40,347 nt of DNA from Bacteroidota bacterium (GCA_013377005.1 JACABE010000034.1:1-40347), one strand, 5' to 3'. Shown: positions 17,596 to 27,652, counted from the first letter of the stretch. The notes: generated by a model not told the origin, from the sequence alone. Numbers and translations: made by a program.

Positions 17596-17663
17596 TAGTA
17601 ATTTTTTTTCATTAGAATAAATTCATTGATTCGAGTTTACTTTTTAATTTAATTTAATTCAAA

Positions 17664-18629
17664 ATGCAAAACTTTTGTACTTTATTTGATACGGCTTATC
17701 TTCATAAGGGTTTAGCTCTTTATGATTCCCTAAAACAACATATAGAAAAATTTCACTTATATATTGTTGCATGTGACGAGCAAGCATACAAAATATTAAA
17801 ACAACTTAACCTTGAATTTGCTACCACTATTTCTGTTGGCGAAATAGAGAAAATAGATACAGAACTTTTTGCAGTAAAATCAACGCGAAGTAGGGTAGAA
17901 TATTTATGGACAATGACACCATGTATCATTCATTACATTTTTTCAAAATATAAAACTGAAAATTGCACATATATTGATGCTGATATTTATTTCTTTAACT
18001 CACCATTTGAATTAAAAGAACCTATTGATAAGACTTCTGTGACAATTACGCCTCATTGGTACACCCCAAAATATGACCAATCAAAAACTACTGGAATTTA
18101 TTGTGTTCAATATGTATATTTTAGAAACAACATAGAAGGAAATGAAGTCCTTTCTTATTGGCGAAAAAGTTGCATAGAGTGGTGTTATAATCGTAGTGAA
18201 AACGGAAAATTCGGTGATCAAAAATACTTAGATGTTTGGCCTACTCTTTTTCCACAGGTAAAAGTATGCGAACATCGTGGATTTGGAGTTGCTGCATGGA
18301 ATGTTCAGCAATATAATATTATAAATAGCACTAAACTTTTTATTCAGCTAACAAATAAAGAAAAGTATGAGGCTGTATTCTACCATTTTCATTACTTCCA
18401 TTTGCGAAAAAATAATCAAATAGATATTGGGCCTTATATAATAAATAATCAAGCATATCAATATTTTTATAAACCTTATATTGACAAGTTAATAGAAAAA
18501 TGTATCTTTTTAAAAAATAAATTTGGTTTGGAAAATGAATTTATTCTACCTTTGTTACCTATAAAAAAGAAACTTCGTCGAATTATACATCCATGTTATC
18601 GTTTAAATATCAAAGAATACAAAAAATAA
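17664..18629 (+). CDS. GT8-like nucleotide-sugar transferase
   Basis: This 321-residue protein looks like a family 8-type glycosyltransferase. It begins QNFCTLFDTAYLHKGLALYDSL, has the metal-binding DAD of YIDADIYFF at residues 105-107, and carries a late GFGVAAWNVQQYN block and an HFHYFH motif that may bind donor or metal. The donor sugar is not predictable. Its stop codon shares a base with the start of the FdtA-like gene (TAATG), so expression is coupled to synthesis of the 3-amino-dideoxyhexose precursor, which could be its donor. Confidence 0.78.
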   Translation: MQNFCTLFDTAYLHKGLALYDSLKQHIEKFHLYIVACDEQAYKILKQLNLEFATTISVGEIEKIDTELFAVKSTRSRVEYLWTMTPCIIHYIFSKYKTENCTYIDADIYFFNSPFELKEPIDKTSVTITPHWYTPKYDQSKTTGIYCVQYVYFRNNIEGNEVLSYWRKSCIEWCYNRSENGKFGDQKYLDVWPTLFPQVKVCEHRGFGVAAWNVQQYNIINSTKLFIQLTNKEKYEAVFYHFHYFHLRKNNQIDIGPYIINNQAYQYFYKPYIDKLIEKCIFLKNKFGLENEFILPLLPIKKKLRRIIHPCYRLNIKEYKK

Positions 18630-18994
18630 TGGCACATATCATATCTATACCTACTATTACTGATCATCGCGGAAATCTTTCTGTATTAGAAAAAATCTTA
18701 CCATTTGAAATAAAAAGAATGTATTATATTTATGATGTGCCCAACATTAATATTACTAGAGCTGGACATAAACATATAAAAAATATTCAGGCATTGATTT
18801 CTATTGCAGGAAAATGTGAAGTTATCGTCAAAACAAATGAAACATTTACTCAATTTATACTTGATAAGCCCAATATATGTTTGATTTTGAATCCGGAAGA
18901 TTGGCATACTCTCGAAAATTTTGAACAGGGAACTGTTTTGGTAGTTCTTGCTTCAGAATATTTTGATGAGAAAGATTATATTGATGAAATTTAA
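18629..18994 (+). CDS. FdtA-like dTDP-4-keto-6-deoxyglucose 3,4-ketoisomerase
   Basis: This 121-residue single cupin domain belongs to the FdtA/WxcM C-terminal family, which isomerises dTDP-4-keto-6-deoxy-D-glucose to the 3-keto sugar. The family marks are TDHRGNLSVLE near the start, a RAGHKHIKN catalytic block (His47, His49), and NPEDWHTLENFE. FdtA and the related QdtA differ in product stereochemistry and cannot be told apart here. The ATG at 18629 overlaps the previous stop by one base. The transaminase gene follows after 6 bases, which strongly supports the pathway. RmlA/RmlB-type genes are not in the window. Confidence 0.88.
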   Translation: MAHIISIPTITDHRGNLSVLEKILPFEIKRMYYIYDVPNINITRAGHKHIKNIQALISIAGKCEVIVKTNETFTQFILDKPNICLILNPEDWHTLENFEQGTVLVVLASEYFDEKDYIDEI

Positions 18995-19000
18995 TAGCAA

Positions 19001-20083
19001 ATGATACCGTACGAAGATTTAAAACAAAGTAACGCATTTTTTAAAGATAAATACCTAAAAGCTACAGAAAAAGTTATTGATTCGGGTTGGTTTATTTTGG
19101 GTAATGAGGTTAGTGATTTTGAAAAAGATTTTGCGCAATACTGCCAAAGTAATTATTGTGCTGGCGTGGCATCTGGTCTTGATGCATTAATTTTATCTTT
19201 AAAGTCATTAGATTTACAACCGCATGATGAAGTTATTGTACCATCAAATACTTATATTGCGACTATTTTGGCTATTGTTCATTGTGGTTTAAAACCTGTA
19301 TTAGTTGAACCTAATATAGATACTTATAATATTGACCCATTATTAATTGAATCCCAAATAACTCAGAAAACAAAAGTTATAATGCTTGTTCATCTTTATG
19401 GCAAAGCATGTGATATGAACCCAATTATTTATTTAGCAAATAAATACCAACTAAAGATAATAGAAGATTGTGCCCAATCTCATGGTGCAAAATATAACGG
19501 TAAAATGACCGGTACTTTTGGGTATTCTGGAGCTTTTAGTTTTTATCCGACAAAAAATTTAGGAGCCTTAGGTGATGCAGGAGCAGTAATTTCTTCAGAT
19601 AAATTTGTTATTAACCGAATAAAAACATTACGTAATTATGGATCATCTATAAAATACAATAATGTTGAAGTTGGTTATAACTCTCGTTTAGATGAATTGC
19701 AAGCAGCTATTTTAAATGTCAAGCTTTCGTTTCTTGATGAGATTAATAATCACAAGCGTCATCTTGCAACATTGTACTTTGAAGGCTTAAAAGAAGATTT
19801 TATTAAACCATCTCTTAACCCATCTAACTATGATGTTTATCATATTTTTAATATACGTCATCCGAAACGAGATGAATTAAAAAAGTATTTGGAAAAAAAT
19901 GACATTATGACAGAAATTCATTATCCGATTCCTCCTCATCAACAAAAAGCAATGAAAGGTATTATTTATGGAGAATATCCTATATCAACAATAATTCATC
20001 AAACAACCTTAAGCCTTCCTATTTCATATTTTCATACAGATCAAGATATTTTTAAAATCATTGATACCTTAAACAAGTATTAA
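19001..20083 (+). CDS. DegT/DnrJ/EryC1 aminotransferase, FdtB-like
   Basis: This 360-residue PLP enzyme of the sugar aminotransferase family would convert the 3-keto sugar to dTDP-3-amino-3,6-dideoxyhexose. The Schiff-base lysine is Lys185 in FYPTKNLGALGDAG, Asp156 of IIEDCAQSHGA contacts the pyridine nitrogen, and NYGSSIKYNNVEVGYNSRLDE is the usual substrate-side block. Length is normal. It is directly after the FdtA-like ketoisomerase and 2 bases before a family 2 glycosyltransferase, so the four genes 17664-20880 form one unit. The N-acetyltransferase (FdtC-type) expected next is not visible here. Confidence 0.92.
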   Translation: MIPYEDLKQSNAFFKDKYLKATEKVIDSGWFILGNEVSDFEKDFAQYCQSNYCAGVASGLDALILSLKSLDLQPHDEVIVPSNTYIATILAIVHCGLKPVLVEPNIDTYNIDPLLIESQITQKTKVIMLVHLYGKACDMNPIIYLANKYQLKIIEDCAQSHGAKYNGKMTGTFGYSGAFSFYPTKNLGALGDAGAVISSDKFVINRIKTLRNYGSSIKYNNVEVGYNSRLDELQAAILNVKLSFLDEINNHKRHLATLYFEGLKEDFIKPSLNPSNYDVYHIFNIRHPKRDELKKYLEKNDIMTEIHYPIPPHQQKAMKGIIYGEYPISTIIHQTTLSLPISYFHTDQDIFKIIDTLNKY

Positions 20084-20085
20084 TA

Positions 20086-20880
20086 ATGACTCCTTTAATT
20101 AGCATAATAACTGTTGTTTTTAATGGTAAAAATGACATTGAAAAAACAATACTAAGCATTCAAAAGCAAACTTTTACAGATTTTGAATTTATTGTTGTTG
20201 ATGGCGGTTCTACCGATGGAACATTGGATGTAATAAATCAATATAAACATATTATTACCAATTTTAAAAGTGAGCCTGATAATGGTTTATATGATGCTAT
20301 GAACAAAGGAATTAATTTGGCAAAGGGTAAATTTTTATGGTTTATGAATGCTGGCGACGAAATTTATGAAGAAACTACACTTGAAAAATTATTTGCTATT
20401 GATAGTTTTTCGTCCGACATTTATTATGGTGAAACAGCCCTTATTGATGAAAATAGGATTGTCTTAGGAACAAGAAGTGAGCTTAGTAAACGAAAACTTC
20501 CAAAAAAACTCAACTGGAAAAGTCTGCAAATAGGCATGGTAGTTCAACATCAATCATTTATTGTTAGAAAAGAAATCTCACCTTTATATAATCTAAATTA
20601 TAAAGTATCTGCGGATATTGATTGGGTAATAATTTGTCTCAAAAATGCATCAAAAATTGTCAATTCAAATTTAATATTATCTAAATTCCTAACTACAATA
20701 ACTTTAGGAATAAACTATAGTGGTGGCTTTTCTACTAAAAACCACAAATTAGCTTTAAAAGAAAGATTTAAAATATTTACCAAACATTATGGTTTCATCA
20801 CTAACTTATATAACCATGCTTATATAAGCTTAAGAGTATTGAAAAAGTATTTAATGAAACTTATGCCTTTTCCTTCTTGA
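20086..20880 (+). CDS. family 2 glycosyltransferase
   Basis: This 264-residue GT-A enzyme starts PLISIITVVFNGKNDIEKTI and has VDGGSTDGT at residues 38-46. An MNAGDE motif stands in place of DxD, and QHQSFIVRK follows, as in the WcaA/WfgS-like group. The acceptor and donor are not known. It is 2 bases after the FdtB-like gene. Its last 20 bases overlap the 3' end of the convergent YfhO-like gene, so there is no room for a terminator between them. Confidence 0.9.
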   Translation: MTPLISIITVVFNGKNDIEKTILSIQKQTFTDFEFIVVDGGSTDGTLDVINQYKHIITNFKSEPDNGLYDAMNKGINLAKGKFLWFMNAGDEIYEETTLEKLFAIDSFSSDIYYGETALIDENRIVLGTRSELSKRKLPKKLNWKSLQIGMVVQHQSFIVRKEISPLYNLNYKVSADIDWVIICLKNASKIVNSNLILSKFLTTITLGINYSGGFSTKNHKLALKERFKIFTKHYGFITNLYNHAYISLRVLKKYLMKLMPFPS

Positions 20881-23353
20881 AAATAGTATAAAAGATTGCT
20901 GATAAAGCTAATAGTACAAATAAAATAGAACTAAATAATGATACATTTTGGGCTTTGTAATACGAGGCTGGCTCAAAACGAAACTCTATTTTATGATATC
21001 CAGAAGGAATTACTGCAGCCCTTAAAATATAGTTTGCTCTCAAATGAGATTCCTTTTTCCCATCAACATACATATTCCACCCTTTATTTTCATTATAATA
21101 CACTTCTGAAAAGACAGCTAATTTTTTGCAATTACTTATTGTTTGGTAAACAACTAAGTCGGGTTTAATATCAATTAGTTTAATTATTGCTTTAGATGAG
21201 GTATCTTTATTTGATGGCAAATCAGAAAGTAAGTTTGCAAATCTTTTATCAACAATTGCAGTTTTACTTGGATCAAAGTTAATTAAACCAGCTATTTCTT
21301 CATCAGCATTTGCAACTAATTTAGTTTCTTCTACAAACCAAGCATATCCCAATGCATGATTGTTTTTTAATGGTTGTGCTTCAGGATTTATAATTATATA
21401 TTTGGTATTTAACATATTTAGCACTTTCAACTTTGCTAATGCACTATCAATTGCAGCATAACTAACAGGATTCTTGAGAACTGTCTGCAATGAGGCCATT
21501 TCTGGTTGAATAGAATGATCTACTAAATCTTGATATCTCCTCATTTTAGCAGCATGATAACCACCTATTGATTTGTGGAAATAAGAAGTGTGTGATTCGT
21601 TAAATGGATTTTGAGTTAAATTTAGAACTCTATAATCTAAGTCTTTATCTTGTAAAATAAATTCATCAGCTTGAGAAGGGGTAATTAAGTTTGATTTTTC
21701 TCTTTTTGATAGAAAATCATCGTCATTCAAATATCTTTTATCAACCATCCATAAATCAACCAGTATAAGTACAGCCAAAATTCCTAAAAAGTATTTCTGT
21801 CCTAATTTTTTGATATAATAAAAATAGATAGTAACTCCGGCTAATGCAATAAATATTAATGATCTAATAGCATCTGTTCTTAACAATGAATGTCTATCAG
21901 TTGGCAAGGTTTCTTTTAACCAATCGGGTAATTGTGCATCTGAAGGCGAAGTGAAACTAAAAAACGAGCCAGCAAATAATATATAAACCAATAAAACACC
22001 TCCGACAATGTAAGAAGTCATTTTAAAAGCTTTGAGAAATTCTTCTTTTGAAATTTCCTTTTTTAATATTTTATCTAAAGCTAAAATTCCTAGAATAGGA
22101 ATTGCAATTCCTGCAACTACTAATATCATAGAAACAGTTCTAAATTTATTATAAAGCGGAAAATGATCTAAAAAAATATCAGTTATAAAAAAATTCTTTC
22201 CCCAAGCTAACATAAATGATAAAAGGACACAACCTAACAACCACCATTTAATAGAGTCTTTTACAATAAAAATACCCAAAACAAATAGGAAAATGGCAAT
22301 GGCTCCCATATAACAAGGTCCTTCTGTAAAAGGTTGCGGTCCCCAATAAAGTGGAAGCTGAGTAATTATTTTTTTTGCATTTGGAGCATTGTTTTGAACT
22401 AAAAATTTATATGTATCAGAGCTTTCAGGTAAAGCACCACCCGAGGAGCCACCCATAAGGTTGGGAATTAATAAATTCATTGTTTCTCCCACACCATAAC
22501 TCCATGCTGTAGCATAATCTTTATCTAATCCTGAAGTTTTATTTCCAATATTATTCGTTAGTTCTGATTTTCCACGTATAGAATCGGCACTGTATTCATA
22601 AGTAATATATAAATCACGTGTATGTGGTAAAACAGCCAGAAAAAGTGATAAAACAAGTATTGAAGATGAAATAGCAAAATGCTTATAGTTTTTTTCGTAA
22701 ATATATTGGATACTTTTAATAACTACAAGTAAAAGAATCATTAATGCCAAATAATAAGTAATCTGTAAATGGTTTGTGGCAACTTCACAACCTAAAAATA
22801 TAGTTGTTAATAATCCACCCCATAAATATTTTTTATTATATACAAGCAAAATACCAGCAATTACAGGTGGTATAAATGCAATAGCATAAGCCTTTGTAAT
22901 ATGACCTACTCCTATAATAATAATATTATAGGATCCAAATGCAATTATTATAGCTCCTATAAATGCAATCCATTTATTTAGCTTTAAAGAAATGAATAAA
23001 AAATAAGCACCTATTAAATATGTAAAAATTATTGCCATATTCAAATACGGCAAAAGACCAAAAAACGTTAGGATATTATAAAGATAGCTGAATATATTCA
23101 TTGACTTTTCGCCCATTATCTGATAAGTAGGCATCCCTCCAAACATGGATGTCGTCCACAAAGCATAACCTCCTGTTTTGTTATGGTAATCAACAGATTC
23201 CTTTGACATACCTGTGGAATTTACCATATCAGACTGATGTAGAACTTTCCCTTCTATAACCGGTAAAAAGTAAATAGCGGCTAAGGCTAAAAAAATAACA
23301 ACAATTAAGGTATGTTGCCATGCAACGGGTTGTATCTTTATTTTAAAATTCAT
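20861..23353 (-). CDS. YfhO-family integral membrane protein
   Basis: The 830-residue protein has about 12 hydrophobic segments in its first 520 residues plus one at the very end. A large soluble loop of about 250 residues comes before the last segment, ending in a beta-rich GYHKIEFRFEPASYYK motif. This is the YfhO layout. YfhO in Bacillus is a polyprenyl-phosphate glycosyltransferase for lipoteichoic acid; in Bacteroidota the role is unknown, but a GT-C-like transfer to a periplasmic acceptor is plausible. The ATG at 23353 is preferred over a TTG at 23386. It converges on the glycan cluster. Confidence 0.85.
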   Translation of the reverse strand: MNFKIKIQPVAWQHTLIVVIFLALAAIYFLPVIEGKVLHQSDMVNSTGMSKESVDYHNKTGGYALWTTSMFGGMPTYQIMGEKSMNIFSYLYNILTFFGLLPYLNMAIIFTYLIGAYFLFISLKLNKWIAFIGAIIIAFGSYNIIIIGVGHITKAYAIAFIPPVIAGILLVYNKKYLWGGLLTTIFLGCEVATNHLQITYYLALMILLLVVIKSIQYIYEKNYKHFAISSSILVLSLFLAVLPHTRDLYITYEYSADSIRGKSELTNNIGNKTSGLDKDYATAWSYGVGETMNLLIPNLMGGSSGGALPESSDTYKFLVQNNAPNAKKIITQLPLYWGPQPFTEGPCYMGAIAIFLFVLGIFIVKDSIKWWLLGCVLLSFMLAWGKNFFITDIFLDHFPLYNKFRTVSMILVVAGIAIPILGILALDKILKKEISKEEFLKAFKMTSYIVGGVLLVYILFAGSFFSFTSPSDAQLPDWLKETLPTDRHSLLRTDAIRSLIFIALAGVTIYFYYIKKLGQKYFLGILAVLILVDLWMVDKRYLNDDDFLSKREKSNLITPSQADEFILQDKDLDYRVLNLTQNPFNESHTSYFHKSIGGYHAAKMRRYQDLVDHSIQPEMASLQTVLKNPVSYAAIDSALAKLKVLNMLNTKYIIINPEAQPLKNNHALGYAWFVEETKLVANADEEIAGLINFDPSKTAIVDKRFANLLSDLPSNKDTSSKAIIKLIDIKPDLVVYQTISNCKKLAVFSEVYYNENKGWNMYVDGKKESHLRANYILRAAVIPSGYHKIEFRFEPASYYKAQNVSLFSSILFVLLALSAIFYTIFKKEKA

Positions 23354-23561
23354 AATATTATATATTTGTATTTTATAGATTTTCAAAAGAGTTTAGTGAA
23401 ATATTTAGGAAGTTTTATGCAAATATTAAATTAAATAATTTAATATTAAATATTTATAAATAAATAAACGTAAAAAACCACTAAATATATCAGGGTACGA
23501 AGTTATAAAAAATATTTAATTGAAACTTAATTAGATTTATATTTACAATAAAAATTATAGG

Positions 23562-26500
23562 TTAATGCAATAAAGTTACACTTCCATGTAATTGTCGCAT
23601 TCCTTTGTTTTTTCCTTTATTTTCGTATTCAATAAGATAATAATAGACTCCATCTGAACAAAGTTTTCCATAATATAAACCATCCCAAAATGCAGATTTA
23701 CAGAAACCTTCATAAAGTTGATTTCCCCAACGATTATATATATAAAGGGTAATTTTGTCAATATTAGTATAAACTGGAGCAAAGAACTCATTTATTCCAT
23801 CACCATTGGGAGTAAAAATATTAGGAACCGATATTTCAGAACCACATTCATCAATAAAAATAGTATCACTTGAGGAACATAATCCATCAAAAACAATTAC
23901 TGAATAAAAACCTGGATTGCTAACATTCAAATGACTTAAGACAGAACCATCTGACCACAAATACTGACTAAAACCTAAACCAGGCGTAAGAATAATTAAG
24001 TCGCCTGGGCACATAATAGTATCATTTCCTATTGAAATTATTGTTTTTGGAATAGCAATTACATGTATAGTATCCGAACCATAACAATTGTTATTATTAA
24101 CCTGTACCCAATAATCTCCTGCACTTTGAATACTTATAGTTTGAGTATTTAATCCTGTGCTCCATTGGTAATGACTACCGGTATTTCCTGCATTTAATAA
24201 CAATCCATCGCCCTGACAAATTGAAGTATCATTACCAAGATTGACAATAAGATTAGTAATAGAATTAACAATTATTGTATCTCTTGCATAACATCCATTA
24301 CTATTTGTAACTTTTACCCAGTAGATTCCTGAATTAGTAACATTAATCTGCTGATTTGTTGCACTCGTGCTCCAAAGATATGATGCTCCTAAATTTCCTG
24401 CATTCAACATTAAAGAATTTCCCTGACAAATCGTGGTATCATTCCCAAGCATAACAACAGGCAAAGAATCTATATTTACAACTATTGTATCTTTTCCAAT
24501 ACATACATTACTATTCGTAACTTTTACCCAATAAGTCCCCGAAGATGTTACATTTAAAGTTTGTGTTGTTACACCAGTATTCCATAAATAATTACATCCT
24601 GAATTTCCTGCATTTAATAATATCTGATTGCCTTGGCAAATTGTTGTATCATTCCCAAGCGTAACAATAGGCAAAGGAACTGTATTAACAACTATTGTAT
24701 CTTTCCCAATACAACCAATACTATTCGTAGCTTTTACCCAATAAGTCCCCGAAGATATTATATTTAAAGTTTGTGTTGTTGAGCCGGTACTCCATAAATA
24801 ACTACATCCTGAATTTCCAGCATTTAATAATATCTGATTGCCTTGGCAAATTGTAGTATCATTCCCAAGGGTAACAACAGGCATAGGAACTGTATTTACA
24901 ACTATAGTATCTTTCCCAACACATCCATTGCTATTTGTAACTTTTACCCAATAAGTCCCCGATGATATTACATTTAAAGATTGAGTTGTTACGCCGGTAT
25001 TCCATAAATAAGTACATCCTAAATTTCCTGCATTTAATATTATCTGATTACCTTGGCAAATTGTGGTATCAATCCCAAGGTTAACTAATGGTACAGGAAA
25101 AACGCTTATTTTTACAGAATCAATAGCTGAGCAGCTACTATTTGTTACCGTAAAATAATAATTTGTTGTTTGAGATGGAGTAACTGTTATGCTTTGAGTA
25201 CTATCACCTGTTGACCAATGATAAGATAATGAAGTTCCTCCTATTGTATAAAGTTGCAGGACTTCAATGGCTGATAATGTTCTGTTATAAATAAAAATAT
25301 CATCTATTTTCCCTTTAAAAAAATTACCATCATAATTATTATCGTATAATCTACCAAAATAAGTAGTATTATGATAACCTACATTGCTTCCAGTATAGTT
25401 ATAAGTCCCTGCGATAACTCCATTAATATAAATCTCGGAATATGCTGAATGCATCACCCAAACAATATGTTTCCATTGATTTTCCAAGTTTAGATTGTTT
25501 AAAGCCTGTGGAGGATTGGTTCCACTCCAATTAGTAGCCAATGCAAGTTGTGCACCGTTCTTGTCAGCTCTTATTCCAACTGTACTGTCTGTCATACTCA
25601 TATAAAAATCATTTCCCCATGCACTATTCATATCACAAAGGATATTAGAATGGTTATGTCCATTCGTATGATATACCCAAGCTGAAATTGTTAAAGATGT
25701 CATATCAGATAATGGTGCTCTACTTATATAATCATTGATACCATCAAAACTGTAAGCACTATTGTTATTTCCAAATCTATCAGTTGTTAATGTTGCACCA
25801 TTCACAATTCCATTATTTGCATTTCCACTTTCATCATTTGCATTTCCACAAAACGGATAAAGTGCATATAATCCTTGTTGTAGATTCAATGGCAATTGTG
25901 ATTTAGTACATACATTTTGAGAACTAGCAGTACCTGAAAGAACTACACTTTGTCCTTTACAAATTGTAGTATCATTGCCAAGGTTACCAACAGGTACAGG
26001 AACTGTATTTACCACTATTGTATCTCTTGCATAACATCCATTACTATTTGTAATTTTAACCCAATAAGTTCCAGAATTAGTAACATTAATCTGCTGTGAT
26101 GCTGCACCTGTGCTCCAAAGATAGGATGCTCCTACATTACCTGCATTTAATGTTAAAGAATTTCCCTGACAAATTGTTGTATCGTTTCCAAGATTAACAA
26201 TAGGTATAGGAACTGTATTAACAACTATTGTGTCTTTACCTATACATCCACTACTATTCGTAACTTTTACAGAATAAGTCCCCGAAGACGTTACATTAAT
26301 AGTTTGAGTTGTTTGTCCTGTATTCCATAAATATGTGCATCCAGTATAAAAAGCATTTAATTGGACATTGGTTCCTTGACAAATTGATGTATCATTTCCT
26401 AAAAAAGCAGCAATAGGATTAATAATCGAAATTGTTTGAGTAGTTGTATCTGTACAATTATTATTTGTAGTGACAATCAGTTGAACATTATAATTTCCAT

Positions 26501-27236
26501 AATTTGTATATGAATGAGTTGGATTCTGCAAATTAGAAGTAGTACCATCACCAAAATTCCACAACCAACTACTAATAGTCAAAGGGTTAGTAATATTAAC
26601 AAGTGAACCAAAAAAATCAACAGAGCTGTTAATACAATTTTGAGTATAAGTAAAATTTACGATAGGAGGTATTTTAATACCCCAAGTTAAGTTTGTGTAA
26701 TCTTCTGGTGTAGAGGAAAAAACTGTAACACAACTTAATGTTCCTGGAAATTCAAGGATACAATATCCTTCAGTTCCAATTAAACTTGTAGAATTAACAA
26801 ATGTATTACCACCACCATTGAACAGAACCGTATAAGGAGATGAAAAACTTAAAGATACAGAAGTTGAGGAATTTCCAATTGATGCCAATAATAATACAGG
26901 GTTTTGTACAGGAGCGGAAAAACACATTGTAGTTGTTCCACCAGAACCTGCAGCCCAAGTCGTTTTAGGTACGGTTGTATTTGGTGGATTATCAGAAAAT
27001 CCACTAAAATAATTAAAATAAAAAATACTTGGTGTAAACGAAAAATTATAGTTTGCAGTCATTAACATATTAATTGTTTGCCCATTGGAAGTTAGTATAG
27101 CTGTTGCAGTATCTGTTGTTCCCTGATCTGTCCAAACACCCCATGCATAATTACCACATGATGATCTTGAATTAGGTTGAGAAAATAATATACTATAAAA
27201 ACACAAAGAAATTAAAATAGTAATGAATGATTTCAT
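23562..27236 (-). CDS. large repeat adhesin-like protein with PKD, nested LamG and T9SS type B domain
   Basis: This 1224-residue surface protein has a signal peptide (1-19), a 150-residue N-terminal domain of unknown type, and a PKD domain (191-272; WNFGDGTTSNLQNPTHSY). About nine Ig-like repeats of 70 residues then start with LGNDTTICQG and carry YLWSTG (279-1128). A LamG domain (about 449-664) is nested within repeat 3. The T9SS type B/CHU_C tail (1136-1224; VPNIFTPNGDGINEFF) ends the protein. It is probably secreted and anchored or released at the cell surface, perhaps for adhesion or gliding. It lies inside the glycan region but on the opposite strand. Confidence 0.92.
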   Translation of the reverse strand: MKSFITILISLCFYSILFSQPNSRSSCGNYAWGVWTDQGTTDTATAILTSNGQTINMLMTANYNFSFTPSIFYFNYFSGFSDNPPNTTVPKTTWAAGSGGTTTMCFSAPVQNPVLLLASIGNSSTSVSLSFSSPYTVLFNGGGNTFVNSTSLIGTEGYCILEFPGTLSCVTVFSSTPEDYTNLTWGIKIPPIVNFTYTQNCINSSVDFFGSLVNITNPLTISSWLWNFGDGTTSNLQNPTHSYTNYGNYNVQLIVTTNNNCTDTTTQTISIINPIAAFLGNDTSICQGTNVQLNAFYTGCTYLWNTGQTTQTINVTSSGTYSVKVTNSSGCIGKDTIVVNTVPIPIVNLGNDTTICQGNSLTLNAGNVGASYLWSTGAASQQINVTNSGTYWVKITNSNGCYARDTIVVNTVPVPVGNLGNDTTICKGQSVVLSGTASSQNVCTKSQLPLNLQQGLYALYPFCGNANDESGNANNGIVNGATLTTDRFGNNNSAYSFDGINDYISRAPLSDMTSLTISAWVYHTNGHNHSNILCDMNSAWGNDFYMSMTDSTVGIRADKNGAQLALATNWSGTNPPQALNNLNLENQWKHIVWVMHSAYSEIYINGVIAGTYNYTGSNVGYHNTTYFGRLYDNNYDGNFFKGKIDDIFIYNRTLSAIEVLQLYTIGGTSLSYHWSTGDSTQSITVTPSQTTNYYFTVTNSSCSAIDSVKISVFPVPLVNLGIDTTICQGNQIILNAGNLGCTYLWNTGVTTQSLNVISSGTYWVKVTNSNGCVGKDTIVVNTVPMPVVTLGNDTTICQGNQILLNAGNSGCSYLWSTGSTTQTLNIISSGTYWVKATNSIGCIGKDTIVVNTVPLPIVTLGNDTTICQGNQILLNAGNSGCNYLWNTGVTTQTLNVTSSGTYWVKVTNSNVCIGKDTIVVNIDSLPVVMLGNDTTICQGNSLMLNAGNLGASYLWSTSATNQQINVTNSGIYWVKVTNSNGCYARDTIIVNSITNLIVNLGNDTSICQGDGLLLNAGNTGSHYQWSTGLNTQTISIQSAGDYWVQVNNNNCYGSDTIHVIAIPKTIISIGNDTIMCPGDLIILTPGLGFSQYLWSDGSVLSHLNVSNPGFYSVIVFDGLCSSSDTIFIDECGSEISVPNIFTPNGDGINEFFAPVYTNIDKITLYIYNRWGNQLYEGFCKSAFWDGLYYGKLCSDGVYYYLIEYENKGKNKGMRQLHGSVTLLH
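23853..26402 (-). repeat. tandem 210-bp coding repeats, interrupted by LamG segment
   Basis: The coding sequence contains nine units of about 70 codons. Units 1-2 span 25986-26402, unit 3 is split by the LamG insert (25245-25892), and units 4-9 span 23853-25082. Units at 24453-24872 are nearly identical at the base level, suggesting recent duplication. The frame is kept throughout. Confidence 0.85.
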
Positions 27237-27652
27237 TTTAAAAATATTTAAAGGACATTATTTTTTAATTTTTATATTGATTGATTTTAAAATTAGAATT
27301 CGTTAAATAATATTTCATTTTTTCAGATGTAAAATAGATGATAATTATACTACAAAGTAAGCAATAAAAATTGTATTTTTATACAAAAAAAAGACAAAAT
27401 TAATAATAATTTTTTATAAAAACTTCTAGTACATTATGATTAGCAATTACAATAAATGCCATTAAAAAAGAAAATGTTACAAGTTTTTCAATGATGTGTA
27501 TATGCTGTTTTAACTTTTAATAGTTTACTATAATATGACAAATATTAACACAAAAAAAATTCCCAATGCATTATTTTGAATATGATTTTACTGCTCAAAT
27601 CAAAGTTTAAAGAATTTGTTATGAAAAATTCTTTAAAGTAAAATTCCTATAA
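27237..27652. other. AT-rich divergent intergenic region
   Basis: This 416-base gap separates the large T9SS gene (-) from the GT4 gene (+) and should hold both promoters. No TAnnTTTG box was found at a good place for either. It contains the 12-bp inverted repeat at 27606-27637. No small gene is supported. Confidence 0.5.
27606..27637. repeat. 12-bp perfect inverted repeat upstream of GT4 gene
   Basis: TTTAAAGAATTT (27606-27617) and AAATTCTTTAAA (27626-27637) are exact reverse complements around an 8-base spacer. The repeat ends 15 bases before the first possible ATG and 51 before the TTG favoured as start. It could be an operator or a leader hairpin. Confidence 0.45.

Noticed and set aside
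23853-26402. Regularly spaced repeats resembling a CRISPR array
   Set aside because: The units are 210 bp, diverged and in frame within a surface-protein gene; there are no short identical repeats with unique spacers and no cas genes.
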